Source: CALOBA01 sp942491465
GTDB lineage: Bacteria; Pseudomonadota; Gammaproteobacteria; Chromatiales; Chromatiaceae
Assembly: GCA_942491465.1 (NCBI GenBank)
Contig: CALOBA010000080.1
Location: 1-64,000 of the forward strand
Length of the DNA: 64,000 nucleotides
Direction of reading: 5' to 3'
Below the pieces are notes generated by a model, which saw only the letters and a program-made list of their open reading frames with translations, made no database searches and was not told the DNA's origin. The position numbers and the translations under genes are program-made. Shown in pieces: positions 34,334 to 46,170 of the stretch (positions are counted from its first letter, which is position 1; each line of letters starts with the position of its first letter).

Positions 34334-35911
34334 TCACCGCGCGAGCGCCAGCAGCGCATCCAGGTCCAGGTTCGCCTCGCAATGGTCGGCCAGGTCGTCC
34401 AGCGCCTGCTCGATGCGGGCCTCGAAGTCCAGCGCCGCGGCCCGGGCGCCGACCTGTTTGAGCCAGTGGGCGCGGAAGGCGTCGCCGGTGAAGATGCCGT
34501 GCAGGTAGCCGCCCATGACGCGGCCGTCGGGGCTCATCGCGCCCTCGGGGCGGGTGCCGTCTTGGCCGTCGCCAAGGGTCAGCCAGGGGCGCTCCAGGCC
34601 GGGGCCGGTGGTGCGGCCCATGTGCATCTCGTAGCCCTGCACCGGGCAGCCGCTGACGGCATCGGTGCCGGTCAGCTCGATCAGGCGCTTGTGGCCGCCG
34701 ATCTCGGTGTCGATGTCGAGCAGGCCCAGGCCCGGCGTCTCGCCGGCGGGGCCTTCGATGCCCTCGGGGTCGCGCACGACGCGGCCGAGCATCTGATAGC
34801 CGGCGCACAGGCCGACCACGCGCCCGCCGCGGCGCACGTGGGCGAGGATGTCGATGTCCCAGCCCTCGCGGCGCAGCACGTCGAGATCGGCGCGGGTGGC
34901 CTTGGAGCCGGGCAGGATCACCACGTCGGTGTCCGCCGGCAGGGCCTGGCCGGTGTGCAGCCAGCGCAGATTGACCGAGGGTTCGGCGGCCAGCGGGTCG
35001 AGATCGTCGAAGTTGGCGACGCGCGACAGGCGCGGCACGGCGATGTTCAGCGTGCCCTCCCCCGTCCAGGCCTGGTCCGCCGGGCGCTCCAGGGCCAGCG
35101 AGTCCTCGGCCGGCAGCCTGGATGCGCCCTCGAACCAGCGCAGCACGCCGAGGAAGGGCCAGCCGGTATGGTCGGTGATGGTCTCGCAGGCCGGCTCGAA
35201 CAGGGAGAAGTCGCCGCGGAACTTGTTGACCAGATAGCCGACCACCCGGTCACGGTCGGCCTGGTCGAGCAGCAGCCAGGTGCCGACCAGGTGCGACATG
35301 GTGCCGCCCTTGTCCAGGTCGCCGAGCATGACCACCGGCACGTCGGCGCGCTCGGCGAAGTACATGTTGGTGATGTCGCACTGGCGCAGATAGATCTCGG
35401 CACCGCTGCCGGCCCCCTCCACCAGCACCAGGTCGGACTCGGCGCAGATGCGCTCGAAGCTGTCGAGGATGGCCGGCATCAGGCCCTGGCGCATCTCGTG
35501 ATAGACCCGCGCCGGGCAGTTGCCCAGCGAGCGCCCGCGCAGCACCACCTGGGAGCCGACATTGGTCTGCGGCTTGAGCAGGACCGGGTTCATGTGGATC
35601 GACGGGGCCACACCGCAGGCGCGGGCCTGCAGGGCCTGGGCACGGCCGATCTCGCCGCGGGGCTGCTCGCCGTCGGCGTCCACCGGGGCATCGCTGTCGG
35701 CGGTGACGGCGGCGTTGTTGCTCATGTTCTGGGCCTTGAACGGCCGAACGACCAGCCCGCGCCGGGCATAGGCCCGGCACAGGCCGGCGACGACCATGCT
35801 CTTGCCGACGTCGGAGGCGGTGCCCTGGATCATTAGGGCGCGGGCGCGGCGGGGGCCGTGGTCGGCGAGCGGGGGGAGCGTCAGGTCGATGGTCGGGGCG
35901 GTGTCAGGCAT
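34334..35911 (-). CDS. cobQ: Cobyric acid synthase
   Basis: 525 aa, usual length. Amidates the b, d, e and g side chains of the corrin ring with glutamine and ATP. The N-terminal synthetase P-loop variant is IQGTASDVGKSMVV, followed by FKAQNMSNNAAV; the C-terminal class I amidotransferase has the nucleophile in VVGLCAGYQMLG and a late EGHKR-type/GRVMGGYLHGIF region. It fits B12-dependent metabolism together with cobD at 46171-47184. Confidence 0.95.
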   Translation of the reverse strand: MPDTAPTIDLTLPPLADHGPRRARALMIQGTASDVGKSMVVAGLCRAYARRGLVVRPFKAQNMSNNAAVTADSDAPVDADGEQPRGEIGRAQALQARACGVAPSIHMNPVLLKPQTNVGSQVVLRGRSLGNCPARVYHEMRQGLMPAILDSFERICAESDLVLVEGAGSGAEIYLRQCDITNMYFAERADVPVVMLGDLDKGGTMSHLVGTWLLLDQADRDRVVGYLVNKFRGDFSLFEPACETITDHTGWPFLGVLRWFEGASRLPAEDSLALERPADQAWTGEGTLNIAVPRLSRVANFDDLDPLAAEPSVNLRWLHTGQALPADTDVVILPGSKATRADLDVLRREGWDIDILAHVRRGGRVVGLCAGYQMLGRVVRDPEGIEGPAGETPGLGLLDIDTEIGGHKRLIELTGTDAVSGCPVQGYEMHMGRTTGPGLERPWLTLGDGQDGTRPEGAMSPDGRVMGGYLHGIFTGDAFRAHWLKQVGARAAALDFEARIEQALDDLADHCEANLDLDALLALAR

Positions 35912-36214
35912 CGGGTTTGAACGGACAGTCGGTGGAGGATGGCGTATCGGCAGGACCCGGCGGGGCTCGCCGCCGAGGTGTCAGGCGCGCATTGTCGCCG
36001 TTTGCCCGGCGTTGCGCACGGCGACGGCGGGCGCCATCTCCACCTGGGTCCGCCATCGACCAATCCGTAGCCTCAACGCCGCGCTGCCTTGACTTTAGCG
36101 GACGCCCTTGCCTAACGTCGGCGGTCTGAAACCTCCCTGGATCAACGACGATCCGGTGGCGACACCCCGGCCCATGAGCCACCGGCCCTACCCCACCACC
36201 GACTACCCCACCCT
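35912..36214. other. Divergent intergenic region cobQ-uvrA
   Basis: About 300 bp between divergent genes; promoters for both must lie here. A TTGACT at ~36090 is a possible uvrA -35. I see no LexA box of the CTGT-N8-ACAG form and no recognisable cobalamin riboswitch. Confidence 0.4.
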
Positions 36215-39043
<2,829 letters not shown>

Positions 39044-39059
39044 CGGCTGCGCGCTGCGA

Positions 39060-40287
39060 CGGTGATCACCCCGGGCTCGCCAAGGACGCCCCGCGCGAAC
39101 TCGCGGTGCTGCGCCTGTTCGGCCTGTTCGACCGCCCCGCCACAGCCGCGCTACTCGACGCCCTGCGCGCCCCGCCGCCGATCCCGGGGCTGACCGAGGC
39201 CCGTTGGAGCGCCGGCGTCCCGCCGGCACCTGGGACCGCCGGCGTCCCGCCGGCACCTGGGAGCGCCGGCGTCCCGCCGGCCCCTGGGAGCGCCGGCGTC
39301 CCGCCGGGACTGGGAGCGCCGGCGTCCCGCCGGCGACTGGGAGCGCCGGCGTCTCGCCGGCAACTGGGATGGCCGGCGTCTCGCCGGCCAAGACGCCCAT
39401 CACCGCTCCAGCCATTCGATTTGCCCAACAGCTCTGGCGATCCACCAGCCACCCCAAGCCCCCCCGCCGGCGAAGCGCCGGCTGGAAGCCGGCCCTCCCA
39501 AACCGAGCCCATTGGAGATGCTCAATGGCGCATCGCGCTAAGCCGCCTGCACCAGCTACGCCTGATCGACCCGCCCGCCACCGACGGCAGCCGCGACGCC
39601 CACCCGCTGATCCGCGAGCACCTGGGCGCGATGCTGCGCGCGCAGGCCCCCGACGCCTGGCACGAGGGCCACCGACGGCTCTACGAACGGCTCAAGACCG
39701 ACACCCCCCAGCGCCCGGGCGGGCTGCGCGGGCTCCAGCCCCTGTACTAGGCCGTCGCTCACGGCGGCCTGGCGGGGCCCGCGCCGAGGTCTATCGCGTC
39801 ACTGCTCGATTTCGCCCTCGACCACCTCACCCTCGCCCGCTGCGCCCTCTACAGCGACCGCCTCCAGGGCCGCCCGCCCGGCCCCGAGGCCCAAGACCGG
39901 GCGGAGCGCGCCCTCGACCGCCTGCGCGCCTCAGGCCGAGACGACGAGCTCCCCCGCGGCCTCCTCACCCGCGCCGGCATCCGCCACGCCCCAGGCGACC
40001 CCGTCGGCGCCGACGCCGACCTGCGCGAGGCCGAGCGCATCGCCGAGCGCGGCGGCATGGCCCTGCAGCTGGCCGACCTCGCGCTGACCCGCACCCGCCT
40101 GTTCGCCGACCCCGAGGCCCTGACCCGCGCCCGCCGCCTGATCGACCTCCACGGCTACCGCCGCCGCCTGCCGGAACTCGCCGCCGCCGAGGCCGAGGTG
40201 CTTGGCCGCAAGCGGGAGCGGTGGATGCGGTTCGCTTATCCGCCCCAACCCGGCGCAGCCGGAAGCGGCACAAAGAACCTGCTCTAG
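39060..40287 (+). pseudogene. Remnant of a STAND-NTPase/TPR-type protein gene
   Basis: Starting 17 bp after the uvrA stop, frame +1 encodes PRELAVLRLFGLFDRPATAALLDALRAPPPIPGLTEA, then the 27-bp repeat array, then WRIALSRLHQLRLIDPP, DAHPLIREHLGAMLRAQ and HRRLYERLKT, ending LQPLY. These are segments of large NB-ARC/STAND proteins between the NTPase and TPR parts. The reading frame survives the inserted repeats but is stopped at 39748-39750 by TAG where a Gln codon (CAG) would continue LYQAVAHGG. Downstream, LDFALDHLTLARCALYSDRL to ERIAERGGMALQLADLAL is TPR-like in the same frame. The N-terminal effector and NTPase are missing. Confidence 0.75.
39211..39388. repeat. Seven tandem copies of a 27-bp palindromic unit
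   Basis: Units start at 39211, 39238, 39265, 39292, 39318, 39345 and 39372. Each contains GCCGGCGTCCCGCCGGC (later copies with T for C), a short hairpin, then a spacer such as ACCTGGGAGC; one unit is 26 bp. Inserted into the STAND remnant. Confidence 0.92.
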
Positions 40288-40528
40288 GGCTGTGCTCGTT
40301 ACCAGGCTCCGCGTGTCAACGCCGTCTTCGCCGCGCTGCGGCGCATCCGCGCCGACGCGGCATCCAGCCCATTGGGCGACGGACCGGCTGAGAGGCCGCG
40401 CCCCATGCTAGGCTTGCGGGCATTCCGGATCGCGGCGGCGGATCGGCGCAGCGACCGGGTAACGATTCAATAGCAACTGAGACACATGGGATGTCGGCAG
40501 CGCGACCAACGCACCCACGCACGCCCCA

Positions 40529-40672
40529 ATGATCCATGCAATCGAGACCGAGAACGCCGACGACCATCTGCCGATCACCCTCGGCGGCAGGATCGTGCGT
40601 CTGGATGCGTGGATGGTCCTGATCAGCCGGCAGACGACGCGGATGCGCGGCCATCTGCGCGATGCCGGCTAG
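40529..40672 (+). CDS. Small hypothetical ORF
   Basis: 47 codons (MIHAIETENADDHLPITLGG...), ending 19 nt before queG. No family recognised and no clear ribosome site; it may be a remnant. The 40288-40528 stretch holds no other gene I can support. Confidence 0.25.
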   Translation: MIHAIETENADDHLPITLGGRIVRLDAWMVLISRQTTRMRGHLRDAG

Positions 40673-40691
40673 CTCGACGGCCGGCGCACCC

Positions 40692-41747
40692 ATGTCCCCC
40701 GACCCGCAGACCCTCGCCGAACGGATCAAGGCCCGGGGCCTGGCGCTGGGCTTCCAGCAGGTCGGCATCGCCGACTGCGACCTCAGCGGGCCGGAGGCGC
40801 AGCTGCTGCAATGGCTGGACGCGGGCATGCACGGCGACATGGACTGGATGGCCCGCCACGGCACCAAGCGCAGCCGCCCGGGGTTGCTGGTGCCGGGCAC
40901 GCTGAGTGTGATCTCGGTGCGGATGGACTATCTGCCGGAGCCGCGCGAGGCGGTGGTGGCGGCCCTGGCCGACCCGGAGCGGGCCCTGATCTCGCGCTAC
41001 AGTCTGGGGCGGGACTATCACAAGGTCATGCGGCGGCGGCTGCAACGCCTCGCCGAGGGCATCGCCGCCGAGATCGGCCCGTTCGGCCACCGGGTCTTTG
41101 TCGACTCCGCCCCGGTGCTGGAGAAGCCGCTGGCGGTGAAGGCCGGCCTGGGTTGGATGGGCAAGCACACCAATCTGATCAATCCCCGGGCCGGCTCCTG
41201 GTTCTTCCTCGGCGAGATCTACTGCGACCTGCCGTTGCCGGCGGATGCGCCCGTCGCCGACCACTGCGGACGCTGCCAAGCCTGTATCGACGTCTGCCCC
41301 ACCCGCGCCATCGTCGCCCCCTACCAGCTCGACGCCCGGCTGTGCATCTCATACCTGACCATCGAGCTGCCGGGGTCGATCCCGGTGGCGCTGCGGCCGC
41401 TGATCGGCAACCGCATCTACGGCTGCGACGACTGCCAACTGGTCTGCCCCTGGAACCGCTTCGCCAGGCTGACCCGAGAGCCGGACTTCGCCCCCCGCCA
41501 CGGCCTGGACACGGCGACCCTGATCGCGCTGTTCGGCTGGGACGAGCCGACCTTCCTCAGCCGCACCGAAGGCACCGCCCTGCGCCGCATCGGCCACCGG
41601 CGCTGGCTGCGCAATCTGGCCGTGGCCCTCGGCAACGGCCACGCCTCAACCCAGGTCCGCGCCGCGCTCAGCGCCCGCCAGGACCACCCGGACCCGATGG
41701 TGCAGGAGCACGTCCGCTGGGCCTTGGATGTGCAGGATCCCGACTAG
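40692..41747 (+). CDS. queG: Epoxyqueuosine reductase
   Basis: 351 aa from ATG 40692. Cobalamin- and iron-sulfur-dependent last step of queuosine synthesis on tRNA. Visible: cobalamin-domain segment VFVDSAPVLEKPLAVKAGLGWMGKHTN, and two [4Fe-4S] motifs CGRCQACIDVCP and CDDCQLVCPWN with the preceding Cys (ARLCISYLTIE). The frame is open 30 nt further upstream, but this start gives the family N-terminus. B12 for it could come from the cob genes in this window. Confidence 0.96.
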   Translation: MSPDPQTLAERIKARGLALGFQQVGIADCDLSGPEAQLLQWLDAGMHGDMDWMARHGTKRSRPGLLVPGTLSVISVRMDYLPEPREAVVAALADPERALISRYSLGRDYHKVMRRRLQRLAEGIAAEIGPFGHRVFVDSAPVLEKPLAVKAGLGWMGKHTNLINPRAGSWFFLGEIYCDLPLPADAPVADHCGRCQACIDVCPTRAIVAPYQLDARLCISYLTIELPGSIPVALRPLIGNRIYGCDDCQLVCPWNRFARLTREPDFAPRHGLDTATLIALFGWDEPTFLSRTEGTALRRIGHRRWLRNLAVALGNGHASTQVRAALSARQDHPDPMVQEHVRWALDVQDPD

Positions 41748-41795
41748 GCGAACGGTATCGGGACTTTCGTTCGCATCGATGCAACGCTATGGATC

Positions 41796-41884
41796 GGTTC
41801 AGAAACAAGCGGTGCAGACGCCCGTTCGCTGAGCCTTTGGATTGACCGTTTGGGGGTTGCGTCTGCACCACTTGTTTCTGAACC
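41796..41884. mobile_element. MITE-like palindromic element, intact copy
   Basis: 89 bp with 26-bp terminal inverted repeats differing at one base: left GGTTCAGAAACAAGCGGTGC..., right ...GCACCACTTGTTTCTGAACC. The reverse complement matches the insertion at 1346-1433 along its whole length, including the internal AATCCAAAGGCTCAGCGA. It lies between the convergent queG and tcdA genes. Confidence 0.88.
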
Positions 41885-41911
41885 TTGACTATGGAGACCC
41901 GTGACCCGCGC

Positions 41912-42661
41912 TCAGGAGGCGTCGAGGAGGCGCTGGATGACGCAGCCGGCGAGGGTGAGGCCGAACAGGGCCGGGAGGTAGCTGATGGTGCCGTTGACGG
42001 CGCGGGGGCGGCCGCGGCTGGTGGGCTCGGGGGGCAGGGGCGGTTGCGGGGGCTCGTCGGACCAGACGGCGAGGACGCCCTCGGCGTAGCCACGGCGGCG
42101 CAGGCGGCGGCGGACCTCGCGGGCGAGGGGGCAGACTTGGGACTGCATCAGGTCGCTGACCTGGATGCGGGTGGGGTCGAGCCGGCCGCCGGCGCCCATG
42201 CTGCTGGCAATGGGCAGGCCGGCGTCGAGGGCGGCGGCGATGAGGGCGACCTTGCTGCTGAGGCTGTCGATGGCGTCGATGATCTGGTGGTAGCCGCCGT
42301 CGGTGATCAGGCCCGGCAGTTCGTCGGCGGCGAGAAAGCGGTCGATGACGGTGACCCGGCAGTCGGGGTTGATGTCGGCGATGCGCGCGGCCATAACAAA
42401 GGCCTTGTCTTGACCGACGGTGCTGTGCAGGGCGCAGAGCTGGCGGTTGAGGTTGGAGGGGGCCACCTGGTCGTGGTCGGCGATGCTGAGCCGACCGACG
42501 CCGGCGCGGGCCAGGGCCTCGGCGGCATAGGCGCCGACGCCGCCGAGCCCGGCGAGCAGCACATGGGCAACCCGCAGCCGGCGGATGCCGTGGTCGCCGA
42601 TGAGGATGCGGCTGCGCTCCCAGAGCGGGCCCGCGGCGTCGTCCGCCATGGGGCCGCTCAT
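41912..42661 (-). CDS. tcdA: tRNA threonylcarbamoyladenosine dehydratase
   Basis: 249 aa from ATG 42661, overlapping the upstream GGDEF/EAL stop by 4 bp. E1-like enzyme that cyclises t6A to ct6A at tRNA position 37. Visible: nucleotide-binding VLLAGLGGVGAYAAEALARAG, adenylation residues SNLNRQL, DAIDSLSSKVALI, and SSMGAGGRLDPTRI. A second in-frame ATG at 42649 is possible. Confidence 0.94.
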   Translation of the reverse strand: MSGPMADDAAGPLWERSRILIGDHGIRRLRVAHVLLAGLGGVGAYAAEALARAGVGRLSIADHDQVAPSNLNRQLCALHSTVGQDKAFVMAARIADINPDCRVTVIDRFLAADELPGLITDGGYHQIIDAIDSLSSKVALIAAALDAGLPIASSMGAGGRLDPTRIQVSDLMQSQVCPLAREVRRRLRRRGYAEGVLAVWSDEPPQPPLPPEPTSRGRPRAVNGTISYLPALFGLTLAGCVIQRLLDAS

Positions 42662-44853
42662 GGTTGCGCCATCCAGGCCGCCAGGTCCGCCGGGGTCATG
42701 GCCTTGGCGTAGAGCCAGCCCTGGACCTCGAGACAGCCCTCCCGGCGCAGGAATGCGGCCTGGTCTTCGGTCTCGACGCCTTCGGCGAGGACCTGCAGCC
42801 CGAGGCTGTTGCCCATGGCGATGACGGCGCGGGCGATGGCGTCGTCGCTGGAGTTTAGGGTCAGGTTGTCGATGAAGCCCTTGTCGATCTTGAGCCGGTC
42901 GATGGGCAGGAGCTTGAGGTAGCGCACCGACGAGAAGCCGGCGCCGAAGTCGTCGATGGCCAGGGTGATGCCGAGCAGGTGCAGGGCGTTGAGGTTGTCG
43001 ATCACCTGCTCGGCGCGGCGCATGAGCATGGATTCGGTGACCTCCAGCTCCAGGCGGTCCGCCTCGATGCCGGTGCGCAGCATGACGTCGGTCACCTCGC
43101 CGAGCAGATCCACGCGCTCGAGCTGCGGCATGGACAGGTTCACGGCGACCCGCGGCACCAGCAGACCGTCCGCATCCCAGGCCCCGATCTGCCGGCAGGC
43201 CTGCTCCAGCACCCAGGCGCCGAGCTGGTTGATCAAGCCCACCTCCTCGGCCAGCGGGATGAACCGCGCCGGCGAGACCTGGCCGAACTCCGGGTGGCGC
43301 CAGCGCAGCAGGGCCTCGACGCCATGCATGGTGCCGTCGGTCAGGCGCAGCTGCGGCTGGTAGACCAGGCTCAGCTCGTCGCGCTCTACGGCACCGCGCA
43401 GGGCGTTCTCCAACTTCAGCGCCTCCACGGCGCCGGCGGTCATGGAGGCGGTGAAGCTGCGCCAACAGTTGCGCCCCTCGGCCTTGCCCCGGTACATGGC
43501 CACGTCGGCGTTGGCCAATAGGCCTTCGGTCTCGATCCCGTCCACCGGATAGACGGCGATGCCGATGGTGGCGCCCACATGCAGCTCGCGACCCTGGACA
43601 TGGAACGGCCGCGTCAGACCCCGCAGCAGCCGGCCGGCCAGGGCTTCGGCGGCGGCGACGTCGCGCGGCGCTTCCATGAGCACGACGAATTCGTCGCCGC
43701 CGACGCGGGCGATCTGCTGCCCCGGGCCGAGCATCCCCGCCAACGCCTCGGCGGCCTGTTTCAGCAGGGCATCGCCGACGCTGTGGCCCAAGGTGTCGTT
43801 GACGGTCTTGAAGCGGTCCAGGTCCAGAAACAGCAGGGCCATCAGCCCGCGGCGGCGGCGCGCCCGCTCGATCAGCTCGCCGAGACGCCGGCGCAACAGC
43901 GTGCGGTTCGGCAGCCCGGTGAGCGGGTCCTCGTGGGCCATCTTCAGGAGCTCGGCCTCGGCACGCCTGCGCCGGACCGAGCGCCAGACGTAGTCGCCGA
44001 TGATCCGTGCGGTCTCGATGTCGCGCTCGGTATAGCTGACCGGCTTGTTGCCGACGCCCAACAGCACGGCAATCCGTGCACCGTCGAAGATCGGCACCGA
44101 GATGAAGCGGCTGAGCTCCGCATGCCCCGGCGGCAGCCGCTCGCCGGTGAAGGGTCCCCGGTAGTCGTCCACCACCACCGGGGCGCGCCGGCGGAAGGCA
44201 TCGGCCCAGACGCCGGCCTCGCGGATCGGATAGTGGGTGGCGTGGGCGACCTCGCAATGGGCGCGGGTGCGCGCGGACCAGGTCACCAGCTCGATGGTCT
44301 CCTGGTCGGCGTTGATGAAGTGCAGGAAGCCGATGCTGCTCTCGGTCAGGCGCTCGATCTCGGAGATGGCGAAGGTGGTCAGCGCGAGTTCGTCGCCGCT
44401 GAAGGCGGCCAGCTCCACCTGCAGGCGCTTGCGCTCGGCACTGAGCCGCTGGTCGGTGATCTCGTGCAGGTTGCCGTACCAGATCACCGAGCCGTCGGCC
44501 AGGCGCTCCGGCGATGACTCGCCATGGACCCAGATGATGCCCTTGACGGGATGCATGACCCGGTACTCGTCGGACCACAGGCTCAGCGTCTCGGCCGAGC
44601 GCCGGATGCCGTCGGAGAGCCGCGCCAGGTCCTCGGGGTGCACAACATCAAACGCCGGCTGCGCCGTGTCGGCGAGCTGCTCGGGGGTGACGCCGTAGAT
44701 ATCCACGACGCCGGCGGTGGCGAAGGGAAAGCAGGCGTGCCCGTCGGGGTAACGTCGGAAGCTGTAGACGAAGCCGGGGACATGGCGCGCCAACTTGGCG
44801 AGCATCTCGCCGCCGGCCGGATCGGCCGAATCCACCTGCTGCGACGTTGACAT
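42658..44853 (-). CDS. PAS-GAF-GGDEF-EAL signalling protein
   Basis: 731 aa, soluble. A PAS domain at ~20-140 (DEYRVMHPVKGIIWVHGES), GAF at ~150-300 (IGFLHFINADQETIELVTW; VPIFDGARIAVLLGVGNK), GGDEF at ~305-465 with GGDEF intact, and EAL at ~475-725 with EALLRW, EVTESML, DDFGAGFSS, KIDK and EGVETE intact. Both c-di-GMP cyclase and phosphodiesterase activities look possible, with PAS/GAF as sensor inputs. Coupled to tcdA downstream, an unusual partner. Confidence 0.95.
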   Translation of the reverse strand: MSTSQQVDSADPAGGEMLAKLARHVPGFVYSFRRYPDGHACFPFATAGVVDIYGVTPEQLADTAQPAFDVVHPEDLARLSDGIRRSAETLSLWSDEYRVMHPVKGIIWVHGESSPERLADGSVIWYGNLHEITDQRLSAERKRLQVELAAFSGDELALTTFAISEIERLTESSIGFLHFINADQETIELVTWSARTRAHCEVAHATHYPIREAGVWADAFRRRAPVVVDDYRGPFTGERLPPGHAELSRFISVPIFDGARIAVLLGVGNKPVSYTERDIETARIIGDYVWRSVRRRRAEAELLKMAHEDPLTGLPNRTLLRRRLGELIERARRRRGLMALLFLDLDRFKTVNDTLGHSVGDALLKQAAEALAGMLGPGQQIARVGGDEFVVLMEAPRDVAAAEALAGRLLRGLTRPFHVQGRELHVGATIGIAVYPVDGIETEGLLANADVAMYRGKAEGRNCWRSFTASMTAGAVEALKLENALRGAVERDELSLVYQPQLRLTDGTMHGVEALLRWRHPEFGQVSPARFIPLAEEVGLINQLGAWVLEQACRQIGAWDADGLLVPRVAVNLSMPQLERVDLLGEVTDVMLRTGIEADRLELEVTESMLMRRAEQVIDNLNALHLLGITLAIDDFGAGFSSVRYLKLLPIDRLKIDKGFIDNLTLNSSDDAIARAVIAMGNSLGLQVLAEGVETEDQAAFLRREGCLEVQGWLYAKAMTPADLAAWMAQP

Positions 44854-44969
44854 GCTGCTACAAACCCCGTCTTGGTATTCGTCGCCGCGGTGGATACCGT
44901 GGCGCCGTTTCCTAATATAGCCGGTTTGCGGCGCAATCCGACACCCGGGCGTCGTCACCGCGGACAACC

Positions 44970-46106
44970 TTGATGCCAATCCTTCACCGAACCCGACACT
45001 GGGCCACCCCTGCCGACGCACGCCGCCGAGCCTCGGCCGGCCCGACCCCGGGCCCTCACCGATCCGCACCGACAAGACGGAACAGGACGCTCGTGGTGCC
45101 CTGCCTACTCGCGTTGGTCCTGGGCGGCTGTGCAACACCGACGCCGGTGCGGGTGGGCGGCGATCGACTGGGGCCCTACCTGACCGGCGATCAGGCGGTG
45201 ATGGCCGATGGGGTCCGACTGCCGCTGCGGACCTGGCGACCCGCGCCCGCGCCCGGGGCCGGGGCCGGGGCCGGCGGGCGCGAGACGGTCCTGCTCGCGC
45301 TGCACGGGTTCAACAACTACAGCCAGGCATTCAGTGCCCTGGGCGAGGATCTGGCCGCCCACGGCGTCACCGTCTATGCCGTCGATCAGCGCGGCTTCGG
45401 CAGCGCGCCGTTGTCGGGGCGCTGGCATGGCGTCGCGCGCATGGCGGCGGACCTGCGCACCCTGCTCGAACTCCTGCGCGCCCGCCATCGCGATGCGCGG
45501 CTGATCGTTGCCGGCGAGAGCATGGGCGGTGCGGTGATCATGGTCGCCGCCGCCGACGGCGGGCTGCCGGCGGACGGCCTGGTGCTGATCGCCCCGGCGG
45601 TCTGGGCACGGGAGACCATGCCCTGGTACCAGCGCCTGGTGCTGGGCTGGACGGCGCGGGTCTGGCCGGGGCTGCAACTCACCGGCGAGGGTATCGAGCG
45701 CTGGCCGTCGGACAATGTGCCCATGCTGCGGGCCATGGGCCGGGACCCGCTGGTGATCAAGGCGACCCGGGTGGACGCGCTCTGGGGCGTGACCAATCTG
45801 ATGGACGGGGCCCTCGCGGCGGCCCCATCGCTGCCGCAGCTACCGACGCTGCTGCTCTACGGCGAGCGCGACGAGATCATCCCCCAGCGGGCCTATTGCC
45901 GGCTGCGACGGGACCTGGCCGAGCAGCCGTCGCTGCGTCTGGCGCTCTATCGCGACGGCTGGCACATGCTGCCGCGGGACCTGCAGGGCGAGCGGGTGCG
46001 CGCCGATATCGCCGCCTGGGTCCGCGACCCGACGGCGGCGCTACCCTCCGGCGAGGAGACGGCGCTGGACGGGGCGCGGTTGCGGGGGTTTTGCGCCGGG
46101 CGCTGA
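44970..46106 (+). CDS. Alpha/beta-hydrolase lipoprotein (monoacylglycerol lipase-like)
   Basis: Up to 378 aa; the better start is GTG 45093 (lipoprotein signal VVPCLLALVLGGC, with AGGA nearby), giving ~337 aa. Hydrolase motifs: LALHGFNNYSQAF (oxyanion region), nucleophile GESMGGAV, LLYGERDEIIPQ (Asp) and DGWHMLPRD (His). Similar to bacterial lysophospholipase/monoglyceride lipases. Expected to be membrane-tethered in the periplasm. Confidence 0.82.
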   Translation: MMPILHRTRHWATPADARRRASAGPTPGPHRSAPTRRNRTLVVPCLLALVLGGCATPTPVRVGGDRLGPYLTGDQAVMADGVRLPLRTWRPAPAPGAGAGAGGRETVLLALHGFNNYSQAFSALGEDLAAHGVTVYAVDQRGFGSAPLSGRWHGVARMAADLRTLLELLRARHRDARLIVAGESMGGAVIMVAAADGGLPADGLVLIAPAVWARETMPWYQRLVLGWTARVWPGLQLTGEGIERWPSDNVPMLRAMGRDPLVIKATRVDALWGVTNLMDGALAAAPSLPQLPTLLLYGERDEIIPQRAYCRLRRDLAEQPSLRLALYRDGWHMLPRDLQGERVRADIAAWVRDPTAALPSGEETALDGARLRGFCAGR

Positions 46107-46170
46107 CCGCGACGGGCCGCGGCGACGCAGGGGCGGCAATTGACCTAGCGCAAGGCGTTGACGGCAACCA

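Noticed and set aside
34334..36214. Cobalamin riboswitch upstream of cobQ
   Set aside because: No B12-box-like sequence was recognised in the 300-bp divergent region.
39211..39388. Possible CRISPR array from regularly spaced repeats
   Set aside because: The whole 27-bp unit is repeated, including the part that would be a spacer; spacers are ~10 bp and similar to each other, and no cas genes are present.
41796..41884. Intrinsic terminator shared by queG and tcdA
   Set aside because: It can fold as a hairpin between convergent genes, but lacks T-tracts and recurs as an insertion with a target duplication at 1346-1433, so a mobile element explains it better.
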